A stretch of DNA of 64,000 nucleotides from Aestuariibius sp. HNIBRBA575 (GTDB lineage Bacteria > Pseudomonadota > Alphaproteobacteria > Rhodobacterales > Rhodobacteraceae), in contig NZ_CP162414.1 in NCBI RefSeq assembly GCF_040932005.1, positions 3,065,501-3,129,500 on the forward strand. The letters run 5' to 3'. Position 1 is the stretch's first letter, and every line of letters starts with the position of its first letter. A program made the position numbers and the translations under genes. This document shows, one piece after another, positions 1 to 11,143 of this stretch. The notes under the pieces were generated by a model. That model did no database searches, was not told the DNA's origin, and saw only the letters and a list, made by a program, of their open reading frames with translations.

Positions 1-126
1 TTGGCCCGCTGGAACCCAAAGGCGCTGCATGAAACCGTCGCGGGGGCGGGGCACGAATTGCCCATGACCCACGGGGAAAAGGCGGCCGACCTGATCGCAA
101 CAATGCTGCAGGATTCGATCCGCTAA
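1..126 (+). CDS. Alpha/beta hydrolase, C-terminal fragment (5' end outside window)
   Basis: Only the last 41 codons are present, in frame from base 1 to the TAA at 124-126. The fragment contains GAGHELPMTHGEKAA, which fits the end of alpha/beta-hydrolase proteins, where a Gly-x-Gly-His carries the catalytic histidine before the last helix. The substrate cannot be judged from this piece. It converges with the LysR gene, and a hairpin lies between them. Family assignment rests on one motif and is moderate. Confidence 0.55.
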   Translation: MARWNPKALHETVAGAGHELPMTHGEKAADLIATMLQDSIR

Positions 127-140
127 CAACCCAGTCTGTC

Positions 141-167
141 AAAAAGAAAGCGGCCCTTGGGCCGCTT
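141..167 (-). terminator. Intrinsic terminator of the LysR gene
   Basis: An 8-bp perfect stem AAGCGGCC/GGCCGCTT (148-155 and 160-167) has a 4-nt loop. Read on the minus strand it is followed by TTTCTTTTT, a good U-tract, 35 nt beyond the LysR stop codon. On the plus strand the following bases are less T-rich, so it probably serves the upstream hydrolase gene only weakly. Confidence 0.75.
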
Positions 168-201
168 AGTGTGCTTTTCAGCACGAGGGAATTGTTCAAC
201 C

Positions 202-1107
202 TTACCAGGCGTCTGGGCCTTTATCGGCAAAGGAATGCGCCAGGAAATCGATGAATGCGCGCACTTTGGGCTGTGTGAACCGGCCCGGCGGGTAAACCGC
301 ATAGATGCCTTGTACTTCCTCTGGCAATTCTGGGATCGCATCCTGCACCAGCCCCTGTTCCATGGCTTCGGCGTATAGAAATTCTGGCAGATAGGCGATA
401 CCAAGCCCCGAAATACAGGCGTTCAGCAGGCTTTGACCGTCATTCACCGTCAACCAACCGGCCGTGCGCACCTGACGTTTTTCACCAGATGGGGCGGTCA
501 GTTTCCAAACCGCGCCATTGGATTGGTTGGAATAATGCAGCAATTTATGTTCGTTCAGATCGTCGATTTTTTCAGGTCGTCCATATTGTTCGAAATAGGA
601 CGGCGCCGCGATCATGCGTTTGGTGGTTTCGGTTAGTTTCCGGGCCCGCAGGGTGCTGTCTTCTAGCTCTCCGATGCGGATCGCCATATCGAACCCTTCG
701 GAAATCAGTTCAACATAGCGGTTATTTAGCACCATATTGACCGTAATATCTGGAAATTCCTGCAGAAATCCGCCCAGTACAGGGGACAAATGGTTCACAC
801 CAAAATCGGTCGCAACCGAAATCCGCAACAGACCTGACGGGGCCGATTGCATGGACGTGACCAAGGCATCCGCCTCGCCTGCATCGTTGAGAACGCGACG
901 CGCGCGGTCATAATAGGCCAGACCAATTTCAGTGGGGCTAACACGGCGGGTTGTTCTGTTCAAAAGTCGCGCCCCAAGACGCGCCTCAAGTGAAGAGACA
1001 TGCTTTGACACGGCGGATTTTGAAATCCCCATTTTCTTGGCGGCGTCTGTGAATCCACCTTGGTCAACAACTGTTGCAAAGGCTTCCATTTCCGTCAAGC
1101 GGTCCAT
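202..1107 (-). CDS. LysR-family transcriptional regulator
   Basis: The 301-residue protein has the LysR layout. An N-terminal winged helix-turn-helix includes FTDAAKKMGISKSAVSKHVS at about residues 18-37, followed by the linker helix with RLLNRTTRR, and then an effector-binding domain from about residue 90 to 295. The length is normal for the family. It resembles the group of LysR proteins near aldehyde, quinone or aromatic-acid efflux and reductase genes, but the ligand cannot be read from sequence. It is followed by its own terminator. The next gene upstream, the dienoyl-CoA reductase, lies 221 bp away on the same strand, so the LysR gene probably has its own promoter. Target genes are unknown. 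Confidence 0.9.
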   Translation of the reverse strand: MDRLTEMEAFATVVDQGGFTDAAKKMGISKSAVSKHVSSLEARLGARLLNRTTRRVSPTEIGLAYYDRARRVLNDAGEADALVTSMQSAPSGLLRISVATDFGVNHLSPVLGGFLQEFPDITVNMVLNNRYVELISEGFDMAIRIGELEDSTLRARKLTETTKRMIAAPSYFEQYGRPEKIDDLNEHKLLHYSNQSNGAVWKLTAPSGEKRQVRTAGWLTVNDGQSLLNACISGLGIAYLPEFLYAEAMEQGLVQDAIPELPEEVQGIYAVYPPGRFTQPKVRAFIDFLAHSFADKGPDAW

Positions 1108-1328
1108 TTGCGTCCCTTTTCTCGTCTTTAATTCGAGGTCCTGTATCGACGTGAAATCGGGCAGGAATGGGACAGTGCGCGGACAATATCAGGGTTTTTG
1201 AACGGCTGTTGGCAAATCGGAAACGAAGGATGGTCTGCGCTAACCCCTTATTTTGTGGGCAATAATACGAAAAGGGCACGATTGTCGCCGCGCCCCATTC
1301 AATGCTGCAAATTGTACATTCCCGCGAT

Positions 1329-3392
<2,064 letters not shown>

Positions 3393-3419
3393 TTACGTCA
3401 CGCAAGACGCGACGTCAGA

Positions 3420-3797
3420 TTACATGGTTTCGACGCAATGCCGCCGAAAGGCCCGTTTCAACATGTCCAATTCTGCGCGCAGCAGGTCCATTTCCGCGCG
3501 CATATCTTCGGCCAAGGCATCCCCGGCCAGAATCGCGATCGAATTTAGCGTTTCACCACTGTCTTGATCGATCAACAGGATCGTTTGCAACCCGTCCGAT
3601 AACAATTCTGTCGGAATAGGAAGACGCACCCGAAACCGGCCACCTTCGCCTTCGGCCTGTACATCCAGCCCGTCCAGAACCCGATCCAGATGCATCGCCT
3701 TTAGGGGGGGCGGCGCGTCAAATTCTTTGGCCAGCGTCAAAATACCGTCCCAGACACCATCGGTCAGGCGTGTTTTGGTCAATCTGTTTTTTGCCAT
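3420..3797 (-). CDS. Conserved hypothetical protein, about 125 aa
   Basis: I do not recognise a named family. The protein is soluble and acidic, with a basic start (MAKNRLTKTRLTDGVWDG), a central beta-rich stretch and a C-terminal amphipathic helix rich in Ala, Glu, Leu and Arg (about residues 92-120) that could form a coiled coil. It lies 27 bp downstream of the 257-aa gene on the same strand and probably shares its transcript. The start at 3797 is one codon inside a second ATG. No catalytic motif is visible. Confidence 0.6.
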   Translation of the reverse strand: MAKNRLTKTRLTDGVWDGILTLAKEFDAPPPLKAMHLDRVLDGLDVQAEGEGGRFRVRLPIPTELLSDGLQTILLIDQDSGETLNSIAILAGDALAEDMRAEMDLLRAELDMLKRAFRRHCVETM

Positions 3798-3824
3798 CAC
3801 GTCGTTCCTTTACAATTCCGCCCG

Positions 3825-4598
3825 TTACAATTCGGCCCGGGGCGACCGGCTGAACGTTAGTTCGCGAATGGTCACTTGGTTCATTTCCGGCCCCTCAAAA
3901 ATCAGATCGATCCACATCCGTTCGACGCGTTTTTCATTTAGATTGGTATAGGCCAGATCAAATTCGACCATCACATCCGATTGGTTCAGCGGTAATTCCC
4001 GCACCACCTGTTCGGTATTGGGGCCGTGTTTAATGTTCAACCGCGCAAAGATTTCGAGCGGTTTTTCCAGCTCGATAATAGTATCCAGTCGGATCAAGTG
4101 ACGTTTTTTCAGGTTCTGACAAGCCTCATCCGGCAAATCCAGAACCAGCGACAAAAACGACCCATCAAATCGGAAAACATCCATGCGCAGACCAAACGGC
4201 GCGAGGTCTTCTTCTTTGGTGTTGCGCAGCTGGCGCAGGGTCAGCTCAGAAATCCGGCAATCGTGAAACACGGTGACTTCGTTGCCAAAACCCTGTTTGC
4301 TTTGGACGCTGGCCATGCCGCGCGGCTCCAATGGCCCGCGCCACAATTGCGGACGCCATGCCCAATCCGTGCCTTCGGGGCGGAAAAACGAATTGGACCC
4401 GATCCGTGGCAGGGCCAAACGCCCGTCGGCGACATAGATCAGTTCATTCAGTTTGTGACGCAGTTCGCGGGCCCGGCGACGTTGGCGGCTGAGCAATGCC
4501 AGATTGGCATGCCCCGCAGCACGGGCAACCTGCGACCACCGCCCCAGCAGCACCCTGTGGCCAATCCTATCGATGAACGAAAACCTACGCCTTGCCAT
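3825..4598 (-). CDS. Uncharacterised Rhodobacteraceae-type protein (possibly DUF6478)
   Basis: This cytoplasmic protein of about 257 residues has a strongly basic N-terminal helix region (WSQVARAAGHANLALLSRQR and following Arg-rich stretch) and a C-terminal half with regular beta strands (VMVEFDLAYTNL, MWIDLIFEGPEMNQVTI). From memory this pattern fits proteins listed as DUF6478 in Rhodobacteraceae; that was not checked. No signal peptide or membrane segment is seen. The chosen start gives MARRRFSFIDR; an ATG at 4643 would add 15 residues but has no ribosome-binding site. It sits between a lipoprotein gene and the 125-aa gene, all co-directional behind ilvD. Confidence 0.6.
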   Translation of the reverse strand: MARRRFSFIDRIGHRVLLGRWSQVARAAGHANLALLSRQRRRARELRHKLNELIYVADGRLALPRIGSNSFFRPEGTDWAWRPQLWRGPLEPRGMASVQSKQGFGNEVTVFHDCRISELTLRQLRNTKEEDLAPFGLRMDVFRFDGSFLSLVLDLPDEACQNLKKRHLIRLDTIIELEKPLEIFARLNIKHGPNTEQVVRELPLNQSDVMVEFDLAYTNLNEKRVERMWIDLIFEGPEMNQVTIRELTFSRSPRAEL

Positions 4599-4695
4599 TG
4601 CTTTACCCGTTGGACCTGCCCCGATGAATGTCACGCCATGCATTTACATGTCAGGAAACATACCTGCCAAATTGTTCACGAAAAGGAAACAGTTG

Positions 4696-5376
4696 TCAGC
4701 TTTCAGGGATTGTTTCCAATACAGATTCTGCGCGATTGGCATCAGAAAGCACATCTGCAGCAGATTGGATCAGCGATTTACCCTGCCAAGACGACATGTC
4801 CGTGCCGGTAATTGGGCGCAGATTAATGGTCACCAGACGATTATTCACATCCAGAAAGGCCCGCCACATGGAGGCATCCATGCCTTCGATGTCGGGTGCA
4901 CTTGTGTCTGTGAACCGCACAAAAACCCGCTCGGAAATGAACTGAGTTTCAATGATTTCAACGTCTTCGGCCAAGCCAGATTGCGCGAGCAAGGCTTGCC
5001 CAGCTTCGGTTTCCATCAAATCGGCCAGCGACGATTCCGATCCGTTGACGATGGCCGTATCTGGTTCACCAACCTGATAGGTCAAAAATCCATCAAGCGA
5101 CGGCAGCAATTCGGCGTCAGACACCCGCGCGCAGGCCGCAACCACGACAAATCCGGTATCTGTGCGGCTGGCGCTGCGATCAATGCAATAGCCATCGGGG
5201 CCGCGCAGGCTGATGTCACCGTCAAACAGAGACAGCGTTTGAATACCACGGGCCGTGCCATCATCCGCCGTCAGGTTTGACAACAAAGACAAATCGGCCA
5301 GACCTTTACCGAGGTCCAAACCGCCACATCCCGTGAGTGACATGGCGGCAATACATACAGTTACAAAGCGGCGCAT
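4696..5376 (-). CDS. Putative lipoprotein coupled to ilvD
   Basis: This is a 226-residue exported protein. The N-terminus [19 protein letters not shown] is a lipoprotein signal with lipobox LTGC, so mature processing at Cys17 and membrane anchoring are predicted. The rest is soluble; its C-terminal part (VFVRFTDTSAPDIEG, MWRAFLDVNNRLVTINL) looks like an alpha/beta domain I cannot name. The start codon overlaps the ilvD stop by one base (TGATG at 5374-5378), which suggests translational coupling. A longer reading frame upstream is rejected because it would bury the signal peptide. Function is unknown; a role in branched-chain amino acid synthesis is not implied. Confidence 0.75.
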   Translation of the reverse strand: MRRFVTVCIAAMSLTGCGGLDLGKGLADLSLLSNLTADDGTARGIQTLSLFDGDISLRGPDGYCIDRSASRTDTGFVVVAACARVSDAELLPSLDGFLTYQVGEPDTAIVNGSESSLADLMETEAGQALLAQSGLAEDVEIIETQFISERVFVRFTDTSAPDIEGMDASMWRAFLDVNNRLVTINLRPITGTDMSSWQGKSLIQSAADVLSDANRAESVLETIPES

Positions 5377-7109
5377 CACAGATCCATGTAGATGTGCTTT
5401 TCTTTTTTGGCGCCCGGATGGGTCACGGCCCCATATTGGGTAGAGCCAACCAATTGCGCGTATTTCCACAGGGACCCAGACGCATAAATCGTCTCTTTGG
5501 GGCCTTTCCATTCGGCTTTGCGCGCGGCGAAATCTTCTTCGCTCAGGTCCACTTTCAATTCGCCGGTCACAGCGTTGATTGTAATCACGTCGCCATCTTT
5601 GAGCATCGCGATTGGACCCCCATGGGCCGATTCTGGACCGACGTGACCCACGCAGAACCCGCGCGTCGCACCAGAGAAACGGCCATCAGTGATCAACGCC
5701 ACCTTTTTGCCCATGCCCTGACCAGACAGCGCCGCTGTTGTTGCCAGCATTTCACGCATCCCCGGACCACCGGCGGGGCCTTCGTTGCGGATGACCAGAA
5801 CTTCGCCTTCTTCGTAGGCGCGCTGCTTGACGGCCTCAAATGCGTCTTCTTCGCATTCGAACACGCGGGCTGGCCCGGTAAAGCTTTGTTCTTCGACAGC
5901 CATACCTGCCACTTTCACGATCGCGCCTTCGGGGGCCAGGTTGCCTTTCAGGCCAACAACACCACCGGTTGGTGTCAGCGGCGCATCCACAGGATAGATC
6001 ACGCGGCCATCGGCTTCGCCTTCGATCAGGTCCAGCTCTTCGCCCATGCTACGGCCCGATGCGGTGATGCAATCTTCGTGGATCAGGCCCGCTTTGCGCA
6101 GTTCCTTCATCACGACAGGCACACCGCCCGCTTCGTACAGATCTTTGGCCACAAACTGACCGCCCGGCTTCAGATCAACAAAATAAGGCGTGTCACGGAA
6201 GATGTCGCAGACGTCAAACAGGTCAAAATCAATGCCTGCCTCGTGGGCAATCGCGGGCAGGTGCAGACCGGCATTGGTCGACCCACCGGTACAGGCCACA
6301 ACGCGCGCCGCGTTTTCCAGCGATTTGCGTGTCACAACATCGCGCGCACGGATGTTTTTTTCGATCAGGTTCATGACCGCTTCGCCAGAAGCAACGCCAT
6401 ATTGGTCACGCGATTCATAAGGCGCAGGGGCCCCGGATGAATTCATCAGCGCCAGACCGATTGCCTCAGATACGCAGGCCATGGTGTTGGCCGTAAACTG
6501 ACCCCCACAGGCACCGGATGATGGGCAAGCCACACGTTCGATGATTTCCAGCTCGGCGTCGGACATATTGCCCGCCTGATGCTGACCAACGGCTTCGAAC
6601 ACATCCTGAACAGTGATGTCCTGACCATTCAAACGGCCCGGCAGGATCGATCCGCCATAGATGAACACCGACGGCACGTTCAGACGCACCATGGCCATCA
6701 TCATCCCCGGCAGGGATTTGTCACAGCCCGCCAGACCAACAATCGCGTCATAACAATGGCCGCGCATGGTCAGCTCAACCGTGTCGGCAATCGCTTCGCG
6801 TGATGCCAGTGACGACCGCATGCCTTCGTGGCCCATCGCAATCCCGTCTGTCACGGTGATGGTGGTAAATTCACGCGGTGTACCATTGGCGGTTTTCACG
6901 CCCATTTTCACCGATTGCGCCTGACGGTTCAGGGCAATGTTACAGGGCGCTGCTTCGTTCCAGCAGGTCGCGACCCCAACCAGCGGCTGGTGGATCTCTT
7001 CTTCGCTGATGCCCATCGCATATAAATACGACCGATGTGGCGCCCGCGCGGGGCCTTCGGTCACATGACGGCTGGGAAGTTTGGATTTATCGACCTTGCC
7101 TTTAAGCAT
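5376..7109 (-). CDS. ilvD: Dihydroxy-acid dehydratase
   Basis: The 577-residue enzyme dehydrates 2,3-dihydroxy-isovalerate and 2,3-dihydroxy-3-methylvalerate to the keto acids of valine and isoleucine synthesis in the cytoplasm. The three iron-sulfur and metal motifs of the IlvD/Edd family are present: [21 protein letters not shown] and [14 protein letters not shown]. The C-terminal swivel domain carries GGPGMREML and [14 protein letters not shown]. The ATG at 7109 is preferred over the adjacent GTG because GGAGG lies 8 nt upstream. The gene diverges from accD across about 180 bp, which must hold both promoters. Its stop overlaps the next gene by one base. Confidence 0.96.
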   Translation of the reverse strand: MLKGKVDKSKLPSRHVTEGPARAPHRSYLYAMGISEEEIHQPLVGVATCWNEAAPCNIALNRQAQSVKMGVKTANGTPREFTTITVTDGIAMGHEGMRSSLASREAIADTVELTMRGHCYDAIVGLAGCDKSLPGMMMAMVRLNVPSVFIYGGSILPGRLNGQDITVQDVFEAVGQHQAGNMSDAELEIIERVACPSSGACGGQFTANTMACVSEAIGLALMNSSGAPAPYESRDQYGVASGEAVMNLIEKNIRARDVVTRKSLENAARVVACTGGSTNAGLHLPAIAHEAGIDFDLFDVCDIFRDTPYFVDLKPGGQFVAKDLYEAGGVPVVMKELRKAGLIHEDCITASGRSMGEELDLIEGEADGRVIYPVDAPLTPTGGVVGLKGNLAPEGAIVKVAGMAVEEQSFTGPARVFECEEDAFEAVKQRAYEEGEVLVIRNEGPAGGPGMREMLATTAALSGQGMGKKVALITDGRFSGATRGFCVGHVGPESAHGGPIAMLKDGDVITINAVTGELKVDLSEEDFAARKAEWKGPKETIYASGSLWKYAQLVGSTQYGAVTHPGAKKEKHIYMDL

Positions 7110-7286
7110 CACTTTATCCTCCGGGAATACGTTACGACGGGTCTAAAAGACCGATCCGACAAGGACAAGCGCGAACTGACGACAGGATATTGCGCAACAG
7201 GGCATTTGCTCGCCGAACCGGCGCTGGATGATTGCAATCCGAATCCCCGCAGCTTATTTGGGGAACGCAACGTCAGGGAAGCCCAG

Positions 7287-8237
7287 ATGAACTGGATTAC
7301 GAATTACGTCCGTCCTCGGATCAACTCGATTTTTTCGCGCCGCGAAGTGCCGGAAAATTTGTGGGTCAAATGTAGCGAATGCGGCACCATGCTGTTTCAC
7401 CGCGAATTGGCTGACAATCTAAATGTCTGCACCAATTGCGATCACCATATGGCGATCACGCCGCGCGACCGGTTTACCGCGCTGTTTGATGGTGGCATTT
7501 TTGTCGAAATCGACGTGCCCGACCCGGTTGCCGATCCGCTGCAATTCAAGGATCAGAAAAAATACCCTGACCGCATGAAGGCCGCCCAGAAAAAGACCGG
7601 TGAAAAAGAAGCGATGCTGGTTGCCGAAGGCGAAATTGGCCGCACGCCGATTGTCGCCTGCGCGCAGGATTTTGGGTTTATGGGCGGATCAATGTCCATG
7701 TATGTGGGCAATGCGATCATCACTGCGGCCGAACGCGCTGTGGCGATGAAACGCCCACTGGTGCTGTTTTCCGCCGCAGGTGGCGCCCGGATGCAAGAGG
7801 GCATTTTGGGCCTGATGCAGATGCCGCGCACAACCATCGCGGTTGAAATGCTCAAAGAAGCGGGCCTGCCTTATATTGTCGTGCTGACCCACCCGACCAC
7901 CGGGGGTGTAACGGCCTCTTATGCGATGCTGGGCGATGTGCAGATTGCGGAACCCAATGCGTTGATCGGCTTTGCCGGGGCGAGGGTGATTGAACAAACC
8001 ATCCGCGAAAAGCTGCCCGAAGGGTTCCAACGCGCGGAATATCTGCTGGATCACGGCATGCTGGACCGCGTGACCAAACGTCAGGACATGAAGGACGAAT
8101 TGGTGACAATCGTGCGCATGTTGATGGGCCAAGACGCCCCGATCCGCGCCGATTTGCCCGCCCCCACCGAAGAAGAGCTGGCCGAGACCACCCCTGAAAC
8201 GCCCGTTGACGCGGCGCACGAGGCAAAACCAGAGTGA
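7287..8237 (+). CDS. accD: Acetyl-CoA carboxylase, carboxyltransferase subunit beta
   Basis: The 316-residue AccD partners AccA in the carboxyltransferase that makes malonyl-CoA, the first committed step of fatty-acid synthesis. It starts MNWITNYVRPRINSIF, typical for the family, and carries the four-cysteine zinc ribbon (CSECGTMLFH and VCTNC). It ends with the crotonase-fold domain (SAAGGARMQEG, PTTGGVTASYAMLGD). The tail after about residue 290 is acidic, proline-rich and probably disordered. The open frame extends 84 codons upstream, but those are non-coding; the ATG has AGGGA in front. Its stop overlaps the folC start (GTGA). Confidence 0.96.
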   Translation: MNWITNYVRPRINSIFSRREVPENLWVKCSECGTMLFHRELADNLNVCTNCDHHMAITPRDRFTALFDGGIFVEIDVPDPVADPLQFKDQKKYPDRMKAAQKKTGEKEAMLVAEGEIGRTPIVACAQDFGFMGGSMSMYVGNAIITAAERAVAMKRPLVLFSAAGGARMQEGILGLMQMPRTTIAVEMLKEAGLPYIVVLTHPTTGGVTASYAMLGDVQIAEPNALIGFAGARVIEQTIREKLPEGFQRAEYLLDHGMLDRVTKRQDMKDELVTIVRMLMGQDAPIRADLPAPTEEELAETTPETPVDAAHEAKPE

Positions 8238-9496
8238 GCGGGTCCGATCTCATCCTGCAACGGATGATGGCGCTGCATCCTAAAATCATCGACCTGACGC
8301 TGGACCGGGTCTGGCGTCTGTTGGCAGCGCTGGACAACCCGCAGGACAAACTGCCACCGGTCATCCATTTGGCCGGCACAAACGGCAAAGGATCGACCCA
8401 AGCGATGATCCGCGCCGGACTAGAGGCGGCGGGCAAATCCGTCCACGCCTATACATCCCCGCATTTGGCCCGGTTCCAAGAACGGATCCGGCTAGCTGGC
8501 ACGCTGATCAGTGAACAGCACCTGACGGATATTCTGGATCGCTGCTACGCCGCCAATAACGGCGAAAACATCACCTATTTCGAAATCACGACCGTCGCGG
8601 GCCTGCTGGCCTTTGCCGAAACCGCCGCTGATTACACATTGCTAGAGGTCGGCCTGGGCGGGCGGCTGGATGCCACCAACGTGATCACGCCTGCCATATC
8701 GGTCATCACCCCAATCGATCTGGATCATCAGCAATTTCTGGGCGACACCCTGCCTGAAATCGCGGGCGAAAAGGCCGGGATCATCAAACGCGGCGTGCCT
8801 TGTGTGGTTGGCCCACAACAAGACGACGCCATGGATGTGATCGAAGCCACAGCCGCCAAACTGGGCGCGCCCCTGCTGGCCTATGGTCAACACTGGCATG
8901 TCAGCGAAGAAAACGGGCGCATGGTGTTTCAGGATGAAACCGGGTTGCTGGATCTGCCGCTGCCCAATCTGCCGGGGCCTCATCAGATTATGAATGCCGG
9001 GGCCGCCTTGGCCGTTTTGCGGCATCTGGGTTGTGACGCCGCCGCCTGCGAGGCGGCCGTGACGCAGGCGTTCTGGCCTGCGCGCATGCAGCGCCTGACC
9101 GACCACCCCTATAACCAGATCGCCCCCGGTGCGGAATTGTGGCTGGATGGCGGGCATAACCCCGCCGCTGCACATGCCATCGCCGCCACGTTAGACGGAC
9201 TGCCCAAACGGGCCACGCATCTGATCTGTGGGATGCTCAATACCAAAGACGTGACCGGCTATATGGCGCCGCTTGCCAGCTTTGCGACGCATCTGCATGC
9301 CGTGTCCATTCCGGGTGAGGCAAACACCCTGCCCGCGACTGAAACAGCGCAGGCTGCACGCGATAGTGGCCTGACTGCAAGCAGCGCAAATGACGTCGCC
9401 GAAGCGATCGCAACCATCACAAAGCAAGAGCCGCATGCGCGCATTTTGATCTGTGGGTCGCTTTATCTGGCCGGAAATGTGCTGCGACAGGGCTAA
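8234..9496 (+). CDS. folC: Bifunctional dihydrofolate synthase / folylpolyglutamate synthase
   Basis: The 420-residue FolC adds glutamate to dihydropteroate and then to tetrahydrofolates, using ATP. The Mur-ligase-type P-loop LAGTNGKGST is near residue 46, followed by YTSPHLARFQERIRL. The central LLEVGLGGRLDATNV and the C-terminal DGGHNPAAAHA are family signatures. Translation starts at GTG 8234, within the accD stop (4-nt GTGA overlap), so the two genes form one operon; accD-folC pairing is common in Proteobacteria. The 179 bp after the stop hold no clear terminator but carry the GANTC cluster of the next cassette. Confidence 0.95.
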   Translation: MSGSDLILQRMMALHPKIIDLTLDRVWRLLAALDNPQDKLPPVIHLAGTNGKGSTQAMIRAGLEAAGKSVHAYTSPHLARFQERIRLAGTLISEQHLTDILDRCYAANNGENITYFEITTVAGLLAFAETAADYTLLEVGLGGRLDATNVITPAISVITPIDLDHQQFLGDTLPEIAGEKAGIIKRGVPCVVGPQQDDAMDVIEATAAKLGAPLLAYGQHWHVSEENGRMVFQDETGLLDLPLPNLPGPHQIMNAGAALAVLRHLGCDAAACEAAVTQAFWPARMQRLTDHPYNQIAPGAELWLDGGHNPAAAHAIAATLDGLPKRATHLICGMLNTKDVTGYMAPLASFATHLHAVSIPGEANTLPATETAQAARDSGLTASSANDVAEAIATITKQEPHARILICGSLYLAGNVLRQG

Positions 9497-9504
9497 AACA
9501 CCCC

Positions 9505-9577
9505 GATTCGCGTCTGAAATGCCGAATCACCCCACGAAATTGCAAAAGTGATTCGTTTTCCTTTGACGGGTGATTCG
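9505..9577. promoter_or_regulatory. Cluster of four GANTC sites with a 10-bp inverted repeat
   Basis: Four GANTC pentamers lie at 9505, 9524, 9550 and 9572. The second and fourth sit in a perfect inverted repeat, CGAATCACCC (9523-9532) and GGGTGATTCG (9568-9577). GANTC is methylated by CcrM in alphaproteobacteria, and GcrA acts at such promoters in Caulobacter (established). Methylation-dependent control of the following gene pair is inference. A similar pair of sites lies in front of the second cassette copy. Confidence 0.55.
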
Positions 9578-9675
9578 TGATGCCCCTATATATTGGTATT
9601 GAGCCAACATAAGCGCGACCTGCCAGTCGTATTTACTGTATCTTGTGGAGGCAAAGTATTTAAGGGGGGAATGCA

Positions 9676-10299
9676 ATGCGTGCACATGCCGCAAAAGCAG
9701 TCGGGGTGCTCTCGGCCGTTTTGTTGTCATCCACACAGGGTGCCGCACAAGACGCAAATACTGAAATCAGCTTTATCTTCAACGGGCAGCAAATGTTGAT
9801 TGCCCGAAACCAGACGTTTGACGCCAACATGGTCGAAACATTTGCCACGCCAGTCGAAGGCTGCGAAGGCATGTGCCTTGCGCCCTTTCAGGCTGCGGCG
9901 GGTGTTCAGACAGTCGGCGAACGCGAAGTTCTGGAATTTCTGACCACCCAGGTCGCCGCTGGCACGGGTCTGTTGGTTGACGCCCGCCTGCCCGCAAATC
10001 GCGGCAAAGGCTTCATTCCGGCATCGGTCAATGTCCCAAATGAAACACTGGCCGAAGGCAATCCCTATCGCAACGACATCCTGACAGCTTTGGGCGGTGT
10101 CCAAACTGAGGGCAGTTGGGATTTTCAGAACGCCTATGACCTGATCATTTTCTCCGAAGGTCCCAGCACGGATCAATCAGCCCGCCTGATCTCAACCTTG
10201 ATCGACGCCGGATACCCCACGTCAAAATTGCAATTCTACCGCGGTGGAATGCAGGCCTGGGCCGCTCTTCGTTTAACTTATGTAAAACCCCAATCTTGA
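9676..10299 (+). CDS. Secreted rhodanese-like protein lacking the catalytic cysteine (cassette copy 1)
   Basis: The 207-residue protein has an N-terminal signal peptide (MRAHAAKAVGVLSAVLLSST, cleavage probably after GAA) and is expected in the periplasm. A rhodanese-like domain covers about residues 85-200, with LLVDARLP, the IPASVNVP strand and the C-terminal FYRGGMQAW. In the active-site loop the expected cysteine is Ser160 (IIFSEGPSTDQSA), so thiosulfate or persulfide transfer through this residue is not expected. A C-x3-C pair (CEGMC, Cys63 and Cys67) precedes the domain and is shared with copy 2. AGGGGGG precedes the ATG at a normal distance. It is followed by a LysM gene with nearly no gap. 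Confidence 0.8.
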   Translation: MRAHAAKAVGVLSAVLLSSTQGAAQDANTEISFIFNGQQMLIARNQTFDANMVETFATPVEGCEGMCLAPFQAAAGVQTVGEREVLEFLTTQVAAGTGLLVDARLPANRGKGFIPASVNVPNETLAEGNPYRNDILTALGGVQTEGSWDFQNAYDLIIFSEGPSTDQSARLISTLIDAGYPTSKLQFYRGGMQAWAALRLTYVKPQS

Positions 10300-10313
10300 C
10301 GGGAAACATCGCA

Positions 10314-11096
10314 ATGACTTCTAAAACAACAATTTTTGCAGCCCTTGCATTCGGTAGCATCACATTTGTCGGCGGCAGCCTGGTGACTTGGAAACTGGTC
10401 GAAAAATCCATCCAAGACGCCTTGGCCCAGCCCCAAGTGACCCGTCAGGCGACAGATTTGAACACCAGCGTTCCGGCCTTGGCCACGGCAGAACCTGCCG
10501 CACAGCCAGCCCTATCGCCATTGGCGCAACGTCAGGCCAATGCACGTGTGGCCGAAGAAACAACCACCAGCGATGAATCGCGCGCCACGTTCATGGCGTT
10601 GATGGAATTGGCCGCTGAAACCCATGATCAGGCCAACACAGCAACAACATTGAACGAAAGCATTTCAGAGGATGCCGTCGCAGCCCTCGCCACGGGTCGG
10701 GACGAAGCAGAAGTCGTGGAATTGCTGGCAAATGCGGCCAATAACGGGCTGATCCACATCCCAGAGGGCGTGCAGGCCGCAAATGGTCAGGTGGATGCCC
10801 GCGCTTTGTTGTTCAGTTTGGTTGAAAAAGCCGTCAGCGAAGAAGGCATCGACACCAGCGCGTCCGCGCAAATGGTCAACGCCGTTGCCTCTGTCACACC
10901 ACAGCGCCCGCCGGTTTCTCGTCATACACAGGACGCCTATTATGTTGTGGAATCCGGCGACAGTCTGGCGTTTATCGCGCTGCAATATTACGGCCGGACA
11001 GATGCCTATCGTGTCATCTACGAAGCCAATCCTGGCACCTTATCAAGCCCGGATCAAATCCGAGTTGGGCAGCGATTGCTGATCCCAGCCATCTAA
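10314..11096 (+). CDS. Membrane-anchored LysM-domain protein (cassette copy 1)
   Basis: The protein has about 260 residues. It starts with a short basic segment and one hydrophobic helix (TIFAALAFGSITFVGGSLV), then a low-complexity Ala/Gln/Thr-rich linker to about residue 90. A helical domain of unknown function (AEVVELLANAANNGLI) follows, and a C-terminal LysM repeat ends it (YYVVESGDSLAFIALQYYG to VGQRLLIPA). LysM usually binds peptidoglycan, so an inner-membrane protein reaching into the wall is likely. The ATG at 10314 is preferred; a TTG at 10296 overlapping the previous stop is possible. The gene is paralogous to 11945-12799, with clear similarity in the central and LysM regions. Confidence 0.8.
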   Translation: MTSKTTIFAALAFGSITFVGGSLVTWKLVEKSIQDALAQPQVTRQATDLNTSVPALATAEPAAQPALSPLAQRQANARVAEETTTSDESRATFMALMELAAETHDQANTATTLNESISEDAVAALATGRDEAEVVELLANAANNGLIHIPEGVQAANGQVDARALLFSLVEKAVSEEGIDTSASAQMVNAVASVTPQRPPVSRHTQDAYYVVESGDSLAFIALQYYGRTDAYRVIYEANPGTLSSPDQIRVGQRLLIPAI

Positions 11097-11143
11097 ACGC
11101 TGAAAAATCGGCCATTCGGGTCGAATAATTGAAATACAAACGC

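Noticed and set aside
5337..6440. A 367-codon plus-strand frame opposite ilvD
   Set aside because: Antisense to ilvD, rich in His and Phe with no recognisable domain.
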